DNA from: DATFVA01 sp963774455
Lineage (GTDB): Bacteria; Bacteroidota; Ignavibacteria; Ignavibacteriales; Ignavibacteriaceae
DNA length: 64,000 nucleotides
Assembly (NCBI GenBank): GCA_963774455.1
Contig: CAVZFD010000005.1
Location: 1,550,001 to 1,614,000 of the forward strand
Direction of reading: 5' to 3'
In this document: piece by piece, positions 25,450-35,601 of the stretch
Layout: each line of letters begins with the position of its first letter
How positions within the stretch are numbered: position 1 is the stretch's first letter
Position numbers and translations under genes: made by a program
Notes under the pieces: model-generated
Database searches by the model: none
Seen by the model: the letters and a program-made list of their open reading frames with translations, nothing else
Told to the model about the DNA's origin: nothing

Positions 25450-27267
25450 ATGTCTTTACTGAGGGAAAATAAAACTATTCCAGAACTCTACACTTTTCTG
25501 ACAGAAGAATTCGGAAAAGATATGACGCGACCCGTTATGATGCGGAAAGTCGAGGGAGTTTTCAAAGGAATTACATATTCAGAATTTAAAGAACAAACTG
25601 ATAATTTTGCTTATGGACTAACCGCGCTGGGGATAAAGAAGACCGATAAGATAGCAATTATTTCTGAGAACCGGCCGGAATGGGTATACTCTGATATGGG
25701 CATCCTCGCTTTAGGAGCAGTGGACGTTCCGATGTATCCTTCATTGACAGCTTCTTCGATCGAATTTATTCTTAATAATTCTGAATCAAGGGGAGTAATA
25801 GTTTCAAACAAGATGCAGCTCAATAAGATATTGAAATACAGGGAATCCCTGAGACATCTGAATTTCATTATCCTGATGAATGAAAAAGATATGCAGTCAG
25901 ACATACAGTCACTTTACTCTTTCAAAGACGTCCAGGATATGGGAAAGATATACAGGAACAATCATCCGGGATATCTCAAAGAAAGCAAAAAAAATGTAAA
26001 TGAAGACGATCTCTGTACAATCATTTACACTTCAGGAACGACGGGTGAGCCTAAAGGAGTAATGCTGACGCACAGGAACATACTTTCAAATGTGAATTCA
26101 GCGCTTGAGACATTTCCAATATCCCAGGATGATATATTCCTTTCCTTTCTTCCCTTATGCCATATTTTTGAAAGAATGGCCGGATATTACACAGGATTTT
26201 CGTCCGGCGGGATGATATGTTATGCTGAGAGTATAGAAACGGTAGCTCAGAATTTGCTTGAAACAAATCCCACAATACTTACTACCGTCCCGAGACTTTT
26301 CGAAAGGATGTATTCAAAGATCATTAAGAATGTTGAGACGCAGTCGCCGGTAAAACAAAAAATATTTTACTGGGCAATTGAAGTCGGTAAAAAGCACGCT
26401 AAAGCAAGAAAGCAGGGAAAGCCCAATCCTTTTCTTGCAGCGAAATACAAAACAGCAGACAGGCTCGTTTTCCACAAACTCAGGGAAAAGATGGGAGGAA
26501 AACTTAGGTTTTTTATCTCGGGAGGGGCAGCGCTTTCAGCTGAACTTGGAGAATTTTTTGAGGCAGTAGGAATTAAAATAGTTGAAGGATACGGTTTAAC
26601 GGAATCCTCACCGGTTATCGCCGCAAACCGGGTGGAGGAATATAAATTCGGATCAGTGGGCAAAGTTTTTCCGGGAGTTGAGATTAAACTTGCCGCTGAC
26701 GGAGAGATTCTTGCACGGGGGCCCAACATTATGAAGGGATACTACAAGAATAAAAAAGAAACCGACGAAGTGCTGAAAGAAGGCTGGCTTCACACCGGGG
26801 ATATAGGTGAATTTGATAAGGAAGGATTTCTCAGGATAACCGACAGGAAGAAGCACCTGTTTAAAACAACCGCAGGAAAATATATTGCGCCTACACCCAT
26901 TGAAAACCTCTTCTTATCAAGTAAGTACATAGATCAGTTTGTACTCATAGGCGACAGGAGGATGTATCTAAGCGCTCTAATTGTCCCCGACTTCGAAGCA
27001 GTAAAGGAATACGCCGATTCACATAAGATAAAATACAGCACTGAAGAAGAACTTTCCGACAAAAAAGAAATAAGGGAACTGATGGAGAAGGAGATGAGCA
27101 AGATCCAGAAAAACCTTGCTAATTATGAGAAGGTCAGGAAATTCACTCTCCTCGAAAAACCATTTACACTTGAAACAGGTGAAATAACCCCGAGCCTTAA
27201 AGTAAAACGGAAGGTGGTGGAGGAACGATATAGTGATAGAATCGAAAAGATGTATACCGGTCTATGA
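25450..27267 (+). CDS. Long-chain fatty-acid CoA ligase
   Basis: 605 residues from the ATG at 25450 (GGAG 5 nt upstream); an upstream TTG at 25321 would add 43 unconserved residues. AMP-forming ligase: P-loop-like CTIIYTSGTTGEPKGVMLTH, LSFLPLCHIFERMAGYY, FFISGGAALSAELGEFFEAVG, EGYGLTESSPVIAANR, GWLHTGDIGEFDKEGFL and the catalytic Lys in GEITPSLKVKRKVVEERY. It activates long-chain fatty acids with ATP and CoA for beta-oxidation or lipid synthesis, usually at the inner membrane. The type resembles FadD15-like/long-chain synthetases of Bacteroidota. Confidence 0.94.
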   Translation: MSLLRENKTIPELYTFLTEEFGKDMTRPVMMRKVEGVFKGITYSEFKEQTDNFAYGLTALGIKKTDKIAIISENRPEWVYSDMGILALGAVDVPMYPSLTASSIEFILNNSESRGVIVSNKMQLNKILKYRESLRHLNFIILMNEKDMQSDIQSLYSFKDVQDMGKIYRNNHPGYLKESKKNVNEDDLCTIIYTSGTTGEPKGVMLTHRNILSNVNSALETFPISQDDIFLSFLPLCHIFERMAGYYTGFSSGGMICYAESIETVAQNLLETNPTILTTVPRLFERMYSKIIKNVETQSPVKQKIFYWAIEVGKKHAKARKQGKPNPFLAAKYKTADRLVFHKLREKMGGKLRFFISGGAALSAELGEFFEAVGIKIVEGYGLTESSPVIAANRVEEYKFGSVGKVFPGVEIKLAADGEILARGPNIMKGYYKNKKETDEVLKEGWLHTGDIGEFDKEGFLRITDRKKHLFKTTAGKYIAPTPIENLFLSSKYIDQFVLIGDRRMYLSALIVPDFEAVKEYADSHKIKYSTEEELSDKKEIRELMEKEMSKIQKNLANYEKVRKFTLLEKPFTLETGEITPSLKVKRKVVEERYSDRIEKMYTGL

Positions 27268-27309
27268 TCTAAGACCCGTTATATCATTTTCCGTTCTTAT
27301 CCTTCAATT

Positions 27310-28074
27310 TTATTTACTGAGGAATTCCATCATCCGGCTATGGATATGACCGTTGGTGGCGAGTATCCGCCTGGTATAAATATCTATTTCCTCTCCTTTA
27401 AATCCTGTAACCAATCCACCGGCCTCTTCAATTATCAGTTTACCCGCACATATATCCCAGGGATGAAGATAAACCTCCCAGAAGCCATCGAAAACACCTT
27501 TAGCGACATAACAGAGGTCGATAGCCGCTGACCCGAGTCTCCGCATTCCCCTTGACGCTCTGGTTAACTCTGCAAATTTCTCAAGCGCATTCTCCGGGTT
27601 ATCGGATATATTATACGGAAAGCCTGTCGCCAAAACGCTGTGAGCCAGGTTATCATTCTCACTCACATTGATACTTTGAGAATCCTCAAACGCACCTCCG
27701 CCTTTTTCTGCAGAATAAGTAATATCCTGCATTACGTCATACACCACACCGGCAATAGTTTTACCTTTCTGCTGAAGTCCTATTGAAATCGAAAAAATCG
27801 GGAGTCCATGCGCAAAATTAGTTGTGCCGTCTATGGGGTCAACCACCCATAGGTACTCTGAATCATTTTTCGTTTCCCCGCCTTCTTCGGCCAGTACACT
27901 GTGGGATGGATATTTCTTCTTTATAAATTCCATAATATACTTCTCCGAAGCCTTATCAATATCAGTAACCAGGTTAGCCTCATTCGTCTTATATTCTATG
28001 TTGAATTTTTTCCCGAATCCTTCTCTTACTATCTCCCCTGCTTCATGAGAAATCTGAATTATATCCTGAATCAT
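27310..28074 (-). CDS. suhB: Inositol-1-monophosphatase family protein
   Basis: 254 residues. Metal-binding motifs of the IMPase fold are intact: LAEEGGE, WVVDPIDGTTNFAHGLP (D-P-I-D-G-T/S) and HPWDICAGKLIIEEAGG. It hydrolyses myo-inositol or similar sugar phosphates; the SuhB homologue in enterobacteria also assists rRNA transcription. It is convergent with the acyl-CoA ligase and divergent from lon. Confidence 0.93.
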   Translation of the reverse strand: MIQDIIQISHEAGEIVREGFGKKFNIEYKTNEANLVTDIDKASEKYIMEFIKKKYPSHSVLAEEGGETKNDSEYLWVVDPIDGTTNFAHGLPIFSISIGLQQKGKTIAGVVYDVMQDITYSAEKGGGAFEDSQSINVSENDNLAHSVLATGFPYNISDNPENALEKFAELTRASRGMRRLGSAAIDLCYVAKGVFDGFWEVYLHPWDICAGKLIIEEAGGLVTGFKGEEIDIYTRRILATNGHIHSRMMEFLSK

Positions 28075-28166
28075 TTCTTCCTTTTTTTCTTGTAAATATA
28101 TAAAAATGGGCAGGTATTTACCGTGCCGGAGTTACAGCCACCTTGTTGAATGTCATTTTAAGTTCC

Positions 28167-28197
28167 TTGATAGCCCAAAACCATTTTGGTATATTTC
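28167..28197 (+). promoter_or_regulatory. Bacteroidota-type promoter of lon
   Basis: TTG (28167-28169), 20 nt, then TATATTTC (28190-28197) fits TTG-N19-21-TAnnTTTG with one mismatch, 37 nt before the lon start. No CIRCE-type heat-shock repeat is seen. Confidence 0.45.
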
Positions 28198-28234
28198 CTT
28201 ACTTGAATAGATTTGAGAAAAGAAGGAGTTTACC

Positions 28235-30688
28235 TTGAAGAAAATGGATCAGATTGAAATTTCTGAATCAGGAGACAATTCGATTGTAGAAAGCATGCCG
28301 GAAATTCTACCGGTTTTGCCTTTAAGAGATATAGTCATATTTCCTTATATGATTTTCCCTGTACTCGTGGGCAGGGAACAGTCAATTAGGGCAGCCAATT
28401 TTGCGCTCGAAAAAACAAAATATATTTTCCTTGCCACTCAGAAAAAATCAAATATAGAAGACCCGAAGAAGGAGGATATATACAAAGAAGGAACAATCGC
28501 CAAGATCGTTCAGATACTGAAGCTCCCAAACGGACTTATGAAGATACTCGTCGATGGCCTGCTTCAGGGAAAGATCAAGGAATTCACCAATAACCAGAAT
28601 TTTTTTGAAGCAAAGATTGAGGTTATTATACCAGTTGTGGATAATGATCATGAAATGAATGCGCTGGTAAGGCAGATGTCGCAGCTATTCAAAGAATACG
28701 TGAAAATAAGCCGCAACATTCCGAATGAGACGGTAACGGCCTTTGAAAATATTGAAGAACCCGACCGGAAACTGTTTTATGTGGCAGCCAATATCAACCA
28801 GGCTATGGATGTTAAGCAGACAGTGCTTCAGAAATTTATCCTCAAAGAACAGTTTTATGAAGTGATAAAAATACTTAACTCTGAGATCGACATACTGAAG
28901 ATTGAAAAGGAAATCGACAGTAAGGTGCAGGAAAATATAGCAAAGACGCAGAGAAAGTTTATCATCCAGGAGCAGATTAAGATCCTCCAGGATGAACTAG
29001 GTGAGGATGAGGATACGTCTCCTGAGATCGCAAAGCTAAGGAACCAGATCAGAAAAGCAAAGATGACCAAGGAAGCGGAGGTGAAAGCACTTGAGGAACT
29101 TAATAAACTTAAGAAGACGCCCCAGATGTCGCCTGAATCCACTGTTATAAGGAATTATCTCGAATGGCTTACCGAAGTCCCATGGACCAAGAGAACGAAG
29201 GATAAGCTTGATATTAAGCATGTAAGAAAAATTCTGGATGTAGACCATTTTGCTCTTGAGAAACCTAAGGAAAGAATTATAGAACATATTGCTGTACTCA
29301 ACCTTGTGAAGCATATGAGAGGTCAGATACTATGCTTTGTAGGACCTCCCGGAGTAGGAAAAACCTCACTGGGTAAATCCATTGCGAGGGCCCTGGGAAG
29401 AAAGTTTGTCAGAATAAGCCTTGGAGGCATCAGGGACGAAGCCGAGATCAGGGGTCACAGAAGAACCTACATCGGTTCCATGCCCGGAAAGATTGTACAG
29501 TCGATGAAGAAGGCCGGCACAATAAATCCTGTAATGCTGCTGGATGAAATTGATAAGATGAGCATGGATTTCCGCGGCGACCCGTCGTCTGCGATGCTGG
29601 AGGTTCTCGATCCCGAGCAGAACCATACTTTTAACGATCATTACCTTGAAGTAGACTATGACCTTTCACAGGTAATGTTCATCACTACCGCTAACGTCAG
29701 GTATAATATTCCCCTGCCCCTGCAGGACAGGATGGAAATAATAGAGCTCCCGGGCTACCTTGAGCATGATAAAGTTGAAATTGCGAAGAGGCACATCCTT
29801 CCTAAACAGCTTGAGGCCCACGGACTTGTAAACAAACACGTCGAGTTCAAAGATGAGGCTATCCACAAAATTATTACAGAATATACGCGTGAAGCAGGAG
29901 TAAGGAACCTTGAAAGAGAAATTGCCTCGGTTTGCCGTAAGCTTGCGCGTGATATCGTGTTAAGTGAATCGTCAAACGGTAAAGCTAAAAAGAAGTCAAG
30001 TTTCGTCGTGGATGAACTTAAAATAGAAGATTACCTGAAAGTTCCCCGCTACCGGCATCAGAAACACATTTCCGAGAAAAGGGTAGGCAGCGTAACGGGA
30101 CTTGCATGGACAAGCGTAGGAGGCGAGCTTCTTAGTGTGGATGTGACGATTATGCAGGGTGCCGAAAAACTAACGCTTACAGGGCAGCTTGGAAACGTAA
30201 TGAAGGAATCCGCGCAGGCTGCTTTAAGTTATATCCGTTCTAATGCAAAGAAACTTCACCTTAATCCCGACTTCTTCAAAGGAAAAGAGGTGCATATCCA
30301 TCTACCTGAAGGCGCGATTCCAAAAGACGGACCTTCTGCGGGCATCACGATGACGATGGCCCTGTTATCCGCAGTAAGCGGCAGACCGGCAACGAACGAT
30401 GTTGCAATGACAGGCGAGATTACTCTTCGCGGAAACATACTGCCTATAGGAGGTCTTAATGAAAAACTTCTGGCTGCAAAGCGAAATAATATCCGGAGAG
30501 TTCTTATCCCAAAAGACAACGAGATCGATCTTAAGGAGATTCCCATCGAAGTAAAAGAAGGACTTGAAATAATCCCGCTCGACCACATTGAGGATGCTAT
30601 TCCTTATGTGTTCCCGGATATGAAAAAGCCGGTAAAAAAAGATGCAACGAAAAAACCCACCCGAGCTGCAGCTAAGAAGAGAAAGTAA
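28235..30688 (+). CDS. lon: ATP-dependent protease Lon
   Basis: 817 residues, full length. The start is a TTG with AAGGAG 7 nt upstream; an ATG three codons later is an alternative. The N-terminal substrate domain (LPVLPLRDIVIFPYMIFPVLVGR) is about 25-225, the AAA+ module contains Walker A FVGPPGVGKTSLGKS and Walker B VMLLDEIDKM, and the serine-lysine protease domain has Ser701 in PKDGPSAGIT and Lys744 in GGLNEKLLAAKR, 43 residues apart as in E. coli Lon. A Lys-rich tail ends the protein. It degrades misfolded and regulatory proteins. msrC follows directly after the TAA, so the two stress genes form an operon. Confidence 0.97.
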   Translation: MKKMDQIEISESGDNSIVESMPEILPVLPLRDIVIFPYMIFPVLVGREQSIRAANFALEKTKYIFLATQKKSNIEDPKKEDIYKEGTIAKIVQILKLPNGLMKILVDGLLQGKIKEFTNNQNFFEAKIEVIIPVVDNDHEMNALVRQMSQLFKEYVKISRNIPNETVTAFENIEEPDRKLFYVAANINQAMDVKQTVLQKFILKEQFYEVIKILNSEIDILKIEKEIDSKVQENIAKTQRKFIIQEQIKILQDELGEDEDTSPEIAKLRNQIRKAKMTKEAEVKALEELNKLKKTPQMSPESTVIRNYLEWLTEVPWTKRTKDKLDIKHVRKILDVDHFALEKPKERIIEHIAVLNLVKHMRGQILCFVGPPGVGKTSLGKSIARALGRKFVRISLGGIRDEAEIRGHRRTYIGSMPGKIVQSMKKAGTINPVMLLDEIDKMSMDFRGDPSSAMLEVLDPEQNHTFNDHYLEVDYDLSQVMFITTANVRYNIPLPLQDRMEIIELPGYLEHDKVEIAKRHILPKQLEAHGLVNKHVEFKDEAIHKIITEYTREAGVRNLEREIASVCRKLARDIVLSESSNGKAKKKSSFVVDELKIEDYLKVPRYRHQKHISEKRVGSVTGLAWTSVGGELLSVDVTIMQGAEKLTLTGQLGNVMKESAQAALSYIRSNAKKLHLNPDFFKGKEVHIHLPEGAIPKDGPSAGITMTMALLSAVSGRPATNDVAMTGEITLRGNILPIGGLNEKLLAAKRNNIRRVLIPKDNEIDLKEIPIEVKEGLEIIPLDHIEDAIPYVFPDMKKPVKKDATKKPTRAAAKKRK

Positions 30689-31168
30689 ATGTCGGAAACA
30701 CTGATTATAAATAATGAGCTTTCTACGGATGAAAAATACCGTCTTCTCGGTAAACAGCTGATCTCTCTGCTAAATAAAGAAGAGAATATTTTATCCAACC
30801 TGTCAAACTTCACCGCAGCATTAAAACAGACACTCGATAAAATAAGCTGGGTAGGTTTTTATCTCTTTGATGGAAAAAGATTGTACCTTGGTCCTTTCCA
30901 GGGAAAGGTTGCATGTACGGTTATAGAAATAGGAAAAGGTGTCTGCGGCACAGCGGCGGAAAGAAGAGAAACTTTAATAGTTGAAGATGTAGATCTGTTT
31001 CCGGGACATATAGCATGCGATCCTGAGTCGAAGTCTGAGATTGTTATCCCTATTTTAAAAGGAAACGAACTTTACGGTGTGCTGGATCTTGACAGCAGAA
31101 ATACCGGATCTTTTAGTGAAGTCAGACCAGAAATATTTAGAGGAATATTGCAGGTTTCTTTCCTCTGA
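30689..31168 (+). CDS. msrC: Free methionine-(R)-sulfoxide reductase, GAF type; C-terminus frameshifted
   Basis: 159 residues as read. It is a GAF-domain fRMsr: ISWVGFYLFDGKRLYLGPFQGK, VACTVIEIGKGVCGTAA and FPGHIACDPESKSEIVIPI, with the three family cysteines Cys76, Cys86 and Cys110. It reduces free methionine sulfoxide using thioredoxin. The ATG abuts the lon TAA. The final 20 residues (from about EVRPEIFRG) do not fit the family, but dropping one A near 31124 restores EVDQKYLEEYCRFL and a stop at 31176-31178. So a 1-nt insertion (real or sequencing error) changes the last helix; catalytic residues are unaffected. Confidence 0.9.
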   Translation: MSETLIINNELSTDEKYRLLGKQLISLLNKEENILSNLSNFTAALKQTLDKISWVGFYLFDGKRLYLGPFQGKVACTVIEIGKGVCGTAAERRETLIVEDVDLFPGHIACDPESKSEIVIPILKGNELYGVLDLDSRNTGSFSEVRPEIFRGILQVSFL

Positions 31169-31208
31169 AATAATTTAGAATCATTATCAAATAATTTTTT
31201 CGGTCCAG

Positions 31209-32840
31209 ATGGCATATATTGTAACAGCGCGAAAATGGCGTCCCAAAATATTCAGTGAAGTTGTTGGACAGGAGCACATAACAGCTACGCTGAAAAATGC
31301 AATTAAGATGAACCGTATAGCCCATGCCTATCTGTTTACGGGTCCCCGCGGTGTAGGCAAAACAACAACGGCAAGAATACTCGCAAAAACCCTTAACTGT
31401 CTGAACCCTAAAGATGCAGAGCCGTGCAACGAATGTGAAATGTGCAAATCAATACTCAATTCACAGTCGCTCGATATTATTGAGATAGATGGTGCCTCCA
31501 ACAGAGGGATCGACGAGATCAGAACGTTAAGGGAATCTGTAAAGTATGCACCTACCAGAGGAAAGTACAAAGTCTATATCATAGATGAAGTTCATATGCT
31601 CACGCGTGAATCTTTTAATGCCTTCCTGAAGACACTGGAAGAACCACCGGGACATACTATCTTCATCTTTGCAACTACTGATGTGCACAAAGTTCCTCTT
31701 ACGATTATTTCCAGATGCCAGCGGTTTGATTTCAGAAGAATCCAGATGAATACCATCAAGGAACTGCTGGGCAAAATAGCACAAGAAGAAAAGATTGAAA
31801 TAGATGATAAAACCCTCACCATAATTGCACGTAAGGCTGACGGCGCTTTGAGGGACGCGGAAAGTTATTTCGACCAGGTAGTTTCTTTCTGCGGAAACAA
31901 GATAGACGCTTCCACAGTTTCTCATATGCTCAATCTCGTTGACGATGAATTATTTTTTATGATATCGGATGCGGTGCTTGAGAAAAATTTCAAAACAGTA
32001 TTTGAAGTAACGAAAATCCTTTATGAAAACGGCTGGGATTTTGTTGATTTCATCGACGGGCTCACAGAACATTTCAGAAATATCCTTACTGTAATCCTCA
32101 CAGGAAAAACAGAATTAATTGAAACAGCTGAAGTCTACAGGAAGAAATATATTAACTACCTCGACAGCTTCACCGAAGGAGATATGTTAAGACTTCTGAA
32201 TTTCCTTAATAAAACCAGGCAGGAGCTCAGGTTTTCTCAGAATCAGAAACTTAAGGTTGAGATATCACTGAGTCATCTGATAGGTCTGGAAAAATCTGCA
32301 ACAATATCCGGGATAATAAATGGATTAGGTGAAAAAAAAAGTCCTGATGTAAAGAATCCCGAGTATCCCCCCTTCAAAGTAAATTATCCTGAAAAAACAT
32401 CTGCCCCGCCGCGTACGACAGTTATGAACACCGGGAGGCAGGCAGCAAAGAAAAAATCACAAGAAGCTGATCCTCCTTCAACTTTAGACCTGGATTTAGT
32501 TAAAAATAAATGGGAGGGGTTTGTCGATTTAGTAATGAAGGAGAAGGCACTGATATTCGGACCTTTCCTGAACAGCGTAGAAGTTTCGGATCTCCGGGCA
32601 AACAATCTCGAAATTCTCTCTTCAAACTCTCACGCTCAAAGTATAGTGGAAAATGATAAAGACTATATTTCCAAAAAAACACTGGAATACTTCGGGAAAA
32701 AACTGAATTTTGTAGTTAAACCCGGGGGGGAAACCGGCGAGAAAGACAAGCGCCTCAAAATTACGAAAGCGAATGATAAGAGCGCCGATCCTTATGTTAA
32801 TGCAATAATTACCGAACTTGGAGGAGAAATCATAGAGTAA
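31209..32840 (+). CDS. dnaX: DNA polymerase III subunit gamma/tau
   Basis: 543 residues. Clamp-loader ATPase that loads the beta clamp at replication forks. Domain I has RPKIFSEVVGQEHITATLKNAI, Walker A FTGPRGVGKTTTARI, a four-Cys zinc motif (CLNPKDAEPCNECEMC), DEVHML (Walker B/DEAH-like) and the sensor ATTDVHKVPLTIISRCQRF. The C-terminal third (about 380-543) is low-complexity then a tau-like domain. No obvious slippery A-run for gamma/tau frameshifting was verified, though AAAAAAAA occurs at about 32332. It is plus strand, 30 nt beyond msrC. Confidence 0.95.
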   Translation: MAYIVTARKWRPKIFSEVVGQEHITATLKNAIKMNRIAHAYLFTGPRGVGKTTTARILAKTLNCLNPKDAEPCNECEMCKSILNSQSLDIIEIDGASNRGIDEIRTLRESVKYAPTRGKYKVYIIDEVHMLTRESFNAFLKTLEEPPGHTIFIFATTDVHKVPLTIISRCQRFDFRRIQMNTIKELLGKIAQEEKIEIDDKTLTIIARKADGALRDAESYFDQVVSFCGNKIDASTVSHMLNLVDDELFFMISDAVLEKNFKTVFEVTKILYENGWDFVDFIDGLTEHFRNILTVILTGKTELIETAEVYRKKYINYLDSFTEGDMLRLLNFLNKTRQELRFSQNQKLKVEISLSHLIGLEKSATISGIINGLGEKKSPDVKNPEYPPFKVNYPEKTSAPPRTTVMNTGRQAAKKKSQEADPPSTLDLDLVKNKWEGFVDLVMKEKALIFGPFLNSVEVSDLRANNLEILSSNSHAQSIVENDKDYISKKTLEYFGKKLNFVVKPGGETGEKDKRLKITKANDKSADPYVNAIITELGGEIIE

Positions 32841-32930
32841 GACCCCAAAAACAAGAAAAATCCATCACTTCCTTAAGCATTTCCCATCTTTCCTTTTTTG
32901 ATAAATTTATGAATATGTGTATTTTAATAG

Positions 32931-33617
32931 ATGTCCAAAAATTTGATTATTGCAATTGATGGTCCTGCCGGAAGTGGAAAAAGCACTTCTGCCAAGCTTG
33001 TAGCGCAAAAACTGGGCTATCTTTACATAGATACAGGTGCTATGTACAGAGCTGTGACTTTTTTATCTCTAAAAAAAAAGTTAGAATCTGAAGAAGATAT
33101 TGCTCAGCTTGCTAAATCAGTTGAAATAAAGCTGAATTTTGAAAACGGATTTACCCAGGTTGTTGCTGATGGTACAGATATCACCGAAGAACTTAGATCA
33201 TACGAAGTAAACACCAAAGTAAGTAATGTCAGCAAGATTAATGGTGTACGGGTTGCACTGGTACGCAAGCAGAAAGAATATGCAGACAGCGGTACAGGAA
33301 TAGTAATGGAGGGCCGCGATATCGGCACAGTAGTTTTCCCGGATGCCGATGTTAAAATCTTCTTAACAGCAACAATAGATCAGCGGGTTGACAGAAGATC
33401 AAAAGAGTATAAAAGTAAAGGGATAGATATCCCTGTTGAAAATATTAAAGAGAACCTGGAACAACGCGACAGGATTGATTCTACCAGAGAGGTAAGTCCC
33501 CTTCTCAAAGCCTCAGATGCTGTCGAAATAGATACTTCAGCAGTCACAATTGAAGAACAGGTCAGGCTAATTCTGGAAGAAGTTAAAAAAAAAGAAAAGT
33601 TTATTAAGTCATCATAA
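32931..33617 (+). CDS. cmk: Cytidylate kinase
   Basis: 228 residues. It phosphorylates CMP and dCMP with ATP. The P-loop is IAIDGPAGSGKSTSAKLVA; the CMP-binding segments IDTGAMYRAVT and VMEGRDIGTVVFPDADVKIF are present, with the lid REVSPLLKASDA. Length is normal for bacterial Cmk. It precedes rpsA by about 90 nt, the common cmk-rpsA arrangement. Confidence 0.96.
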   Translation: MSKNLIIAIDGPAGSGKSTSAKLVAQKLGYLYIDTGAMYRAVTFLSLKKKLESEEDIAQLAKSVEIKLNFENGFTQVVADGTDITEELRSYEVNTKVSNVSKINGVRVALVRKQKEYADSGTGIVMEGRDIGTVVFPDADVKIFLTATIDQRVDRRSKEYKSKGIDIPVENIKENLEQRDRIDSTREVSPLLKASDAVEIDTSAVTIEEQVRLILEEVKKKEKFIKSS

Positions 33618-33709
33618 TCAAATTATGTTCAATTAAATATTTGCACTGATGTTCATTAAGATGACTTGGAACAATCAGCTGCAGAAAATTTATTTATTCA
33701 GGAGGATTA

Positions 33710-35530
33710 ATGTCCGAAGAGACAAAAGTAAAGACCAGAGGTGCGGTAACAACTGACGACTACGAAAAAGCAAAGAAAAACTTTGAGAATGAAGAATATT
33801 CTCAGGAAGAATTTCTCTCACTTGCAAGACTTTATGCAGAGTCTTTCAGAGATGTTAAAGAAGGTGAACTTGTAAAAGGCAAGATTGTCCGGGTTCAGGG
33901 CGATTATGTTATTATCGATGTGGGATTCAAGTCGGAGGGTTCAATACCCAAGAATGAATTCCGTGAGGATGAAACGATTAAAATCGGCGGCGAAGTTGAA
34001 GTTGTCCTCGAAAGTGTAGAAGACCAGGAGGGTAACCTTGTACTAAGCAAACAGAGAGCAGACTTCCTCAGGATCTGGGAGAAGGTTGTAAACGCTCATG
34101 AAACCGGCGAAATACTGCAGGGTAAAATTGTTAAACGTATCAAGGGCGGTATGGTTGTAGACCTGATGGGAATGGAAGCGTTCCTTCCGGGCTCACAAAT
34201 CGATATTCGTCCCATCAGAGATTTTGATGCTTTCGTCGGTCAGATAATGGATTTCAAAGTTGTGAAGGTTAATATCCCTACAGAGAATGTTGTAGTTTCA
34301 CATAAAGTACTTGTTGAAGAAGAAATTGCCGACCAGAGAAATGCAATCCTTGAGAGTCTGGAAAGAGGACAGATACTTGAAGGTACAGCTAAAGCTATCA
34401 CTGACTTTGGTGTATTCGTAGATCTCGGCGGAGTCGACGGTTTAATTCATATAACCGATCTCAGCTGGGGCAGAATCAATCATCCTAATGAAGTTGTTAA
34501 ACTTGATCAGACGATAAAAGTAGTTGTTACCGACTTTGATGAAGAAAAGAAGAGAATATCCTTAAGTCTTAAGAAACTTCTCCCCCATCCATGGGAAAAA
34601 ATCGAAGAAAAATATAAAGTGGGAGATAAGGTTTCGGGAAGAGTTGTTTCACTTACAGATTACGGTGCATTCATTGAAATCGAAAAAGGTATTGAAGGAT
34701 TAATCCATAATTCAGAAATGAGCTGGACTCAGCATATCAAGCATCCTTCACAGGTTGTAGCTATGGGGCAGATTATCGAAGCGGTAATCCTCAGTCTTGA
34801 TAAGGATGAAAAGAAAATCTCCCTGGGAATCAAGCAGCTTGAACCGGATCCATGGGAATCACTCATGCAGAAATACCCAGTCGGATCCCGACATGCCGGT
34901 ATTGCACGGAACCTGACAAACTTCGGCGTGTTTGTTGAACTGGAACCAGGAGTAGACGGACTTGTACATATATCAGACCTAAGCTGGACGAAAAAAATAC
35001 GTCACCCCGGCGAAGTAGTCAAAAAAGGTGAAAAGCTTGATGTGATAGTTCTGGGAGTTGATGTTGACCAGAGGAAAATATCTCTTGGCCACAAGCAGGT
35101 TCAGGAAAATCCCTGGAATAATTTCGAAAAGGATTACAATGTCGGAACAATAACCCAAGGCAAAGTTGTAAGAATTATCGAAAAAGGCTTAATTGCTGAA
35201 CTACCGGAAGGAGTTGACGGTTTTGTACCGACAAATCAGCTGGCAACTAATAAAATAAAAAATATTGCAAACCACTTCCCTGTTGATGATGTTATTCCTT
35301 TGAAGGTTATTGAATTTGACAAAGAGAATAAAAAAATTGTTCTCAGCACAATAGCCGCACTGAAGGAAAGATCAGAGCAGGAAGTAAGAGAATACCTCGA
35401 TAAACATAAACTCGACAGAGTTTCTGTTGAAGAGATAATGAATGCTGAAACGGGTGCTATTGACTCCTCCGATTTCCCGATCTTTGAGCTCCCTGACGAT
35501 CAGCGTTCAAATCAGCAGAATAATTCTTAA
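33710..35530 (+). CDS. rpsA: 30S ribosomal protein S1
   Basis: 606 residues with six S1 (OB-fold) RNA-binding repeats from about residue 45 to 560; repeats 3-5 are most regular (ITDFGVFVDLGGVDGLIHIT, LTDYGAFIEIEKGIEGLIHN, LTNFGVFVELEPGVDGLVHI). S1 binds mRNA leaders and helps initiation at structured or weak ribosome-binding sites. AGGAGG lies just before the ATG. A terminator follows 18 nt after the stop. Confidence 0.97.
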   Translation: MSEETKVKTRGAVTTDDYEKAKKNFENEEYSQEEFLSLARLYAESFRDVKEGELVKGKIVRVQGDYVIIDVGFKSEGSIPKNEFREDETIKIGGEVEVVLESVEDQEGNLVLSKQRADFLRIWEKVVNAHETGEILQGKIVKRIKGGMVVDLMGMEAFLPGSQIDIRPIRDFDAFVGQIMDFKVVKVNIPTENVVVSHKVLVEEEIADQRNAILESLERGQILEGTAKAITDFGVFVDLGGVDGLIHITDLSWGRINHPNEVVKLDQTIKVVVTDFDEEKKRISLSLKKLLPHPWEKIEEKYKVGDKVSGRVVSLTDYGAFIEIEKGIEGLIHNSEMSWTQHIKHPSQVVAMGQIIEAVILSLDKDEKKISLGIKQLEPDPWESLMQKYPVGSRHAGIARNLTNFGVFVELEPGVDGLVHISDLSWTKKIRHPGEVVKKGEKLDVIVLGVDVDQRKISLGHKQVQENPWNNFEKDYNVGTITQGKVVRIIEKGLIAELPEGVDGFVPTNQLATNKIKNIANHFPVDDVIPLKVIEFDKENKKIVLSTIAALKERSEQEVREYLDKHKLDRVSVEEIMNAETGAIDSSDFPIFELPDDQRSNQQNNS

Positions 35531-35548
35531 CAGAATTTTCGGGTTACT

Positions 35549-35580
35549 AAAGAGCGGGAATTATCACCCGCTCTTTTAAT
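35549..35580 (+). terminator. Intrinsic terminator after rpsA
   Basis: AAAGAGCGGG (35549-35558) pairs with CCCGCTCTTT (35567-35576) around an 8-nt loop; TTTTAATTTT follows. Classical rho-independent form. Confidence 0.88.
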
Positions 35581-35601
35581 TTTAAAAGAACATAAATCTA
35601 A

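Noticed and set aside
32325..32345. dnaX programmed frameshift at the A-run
   Set aside because: A run of A residues exists, but I could not confirm a downstream stem or a matching short gamma product.
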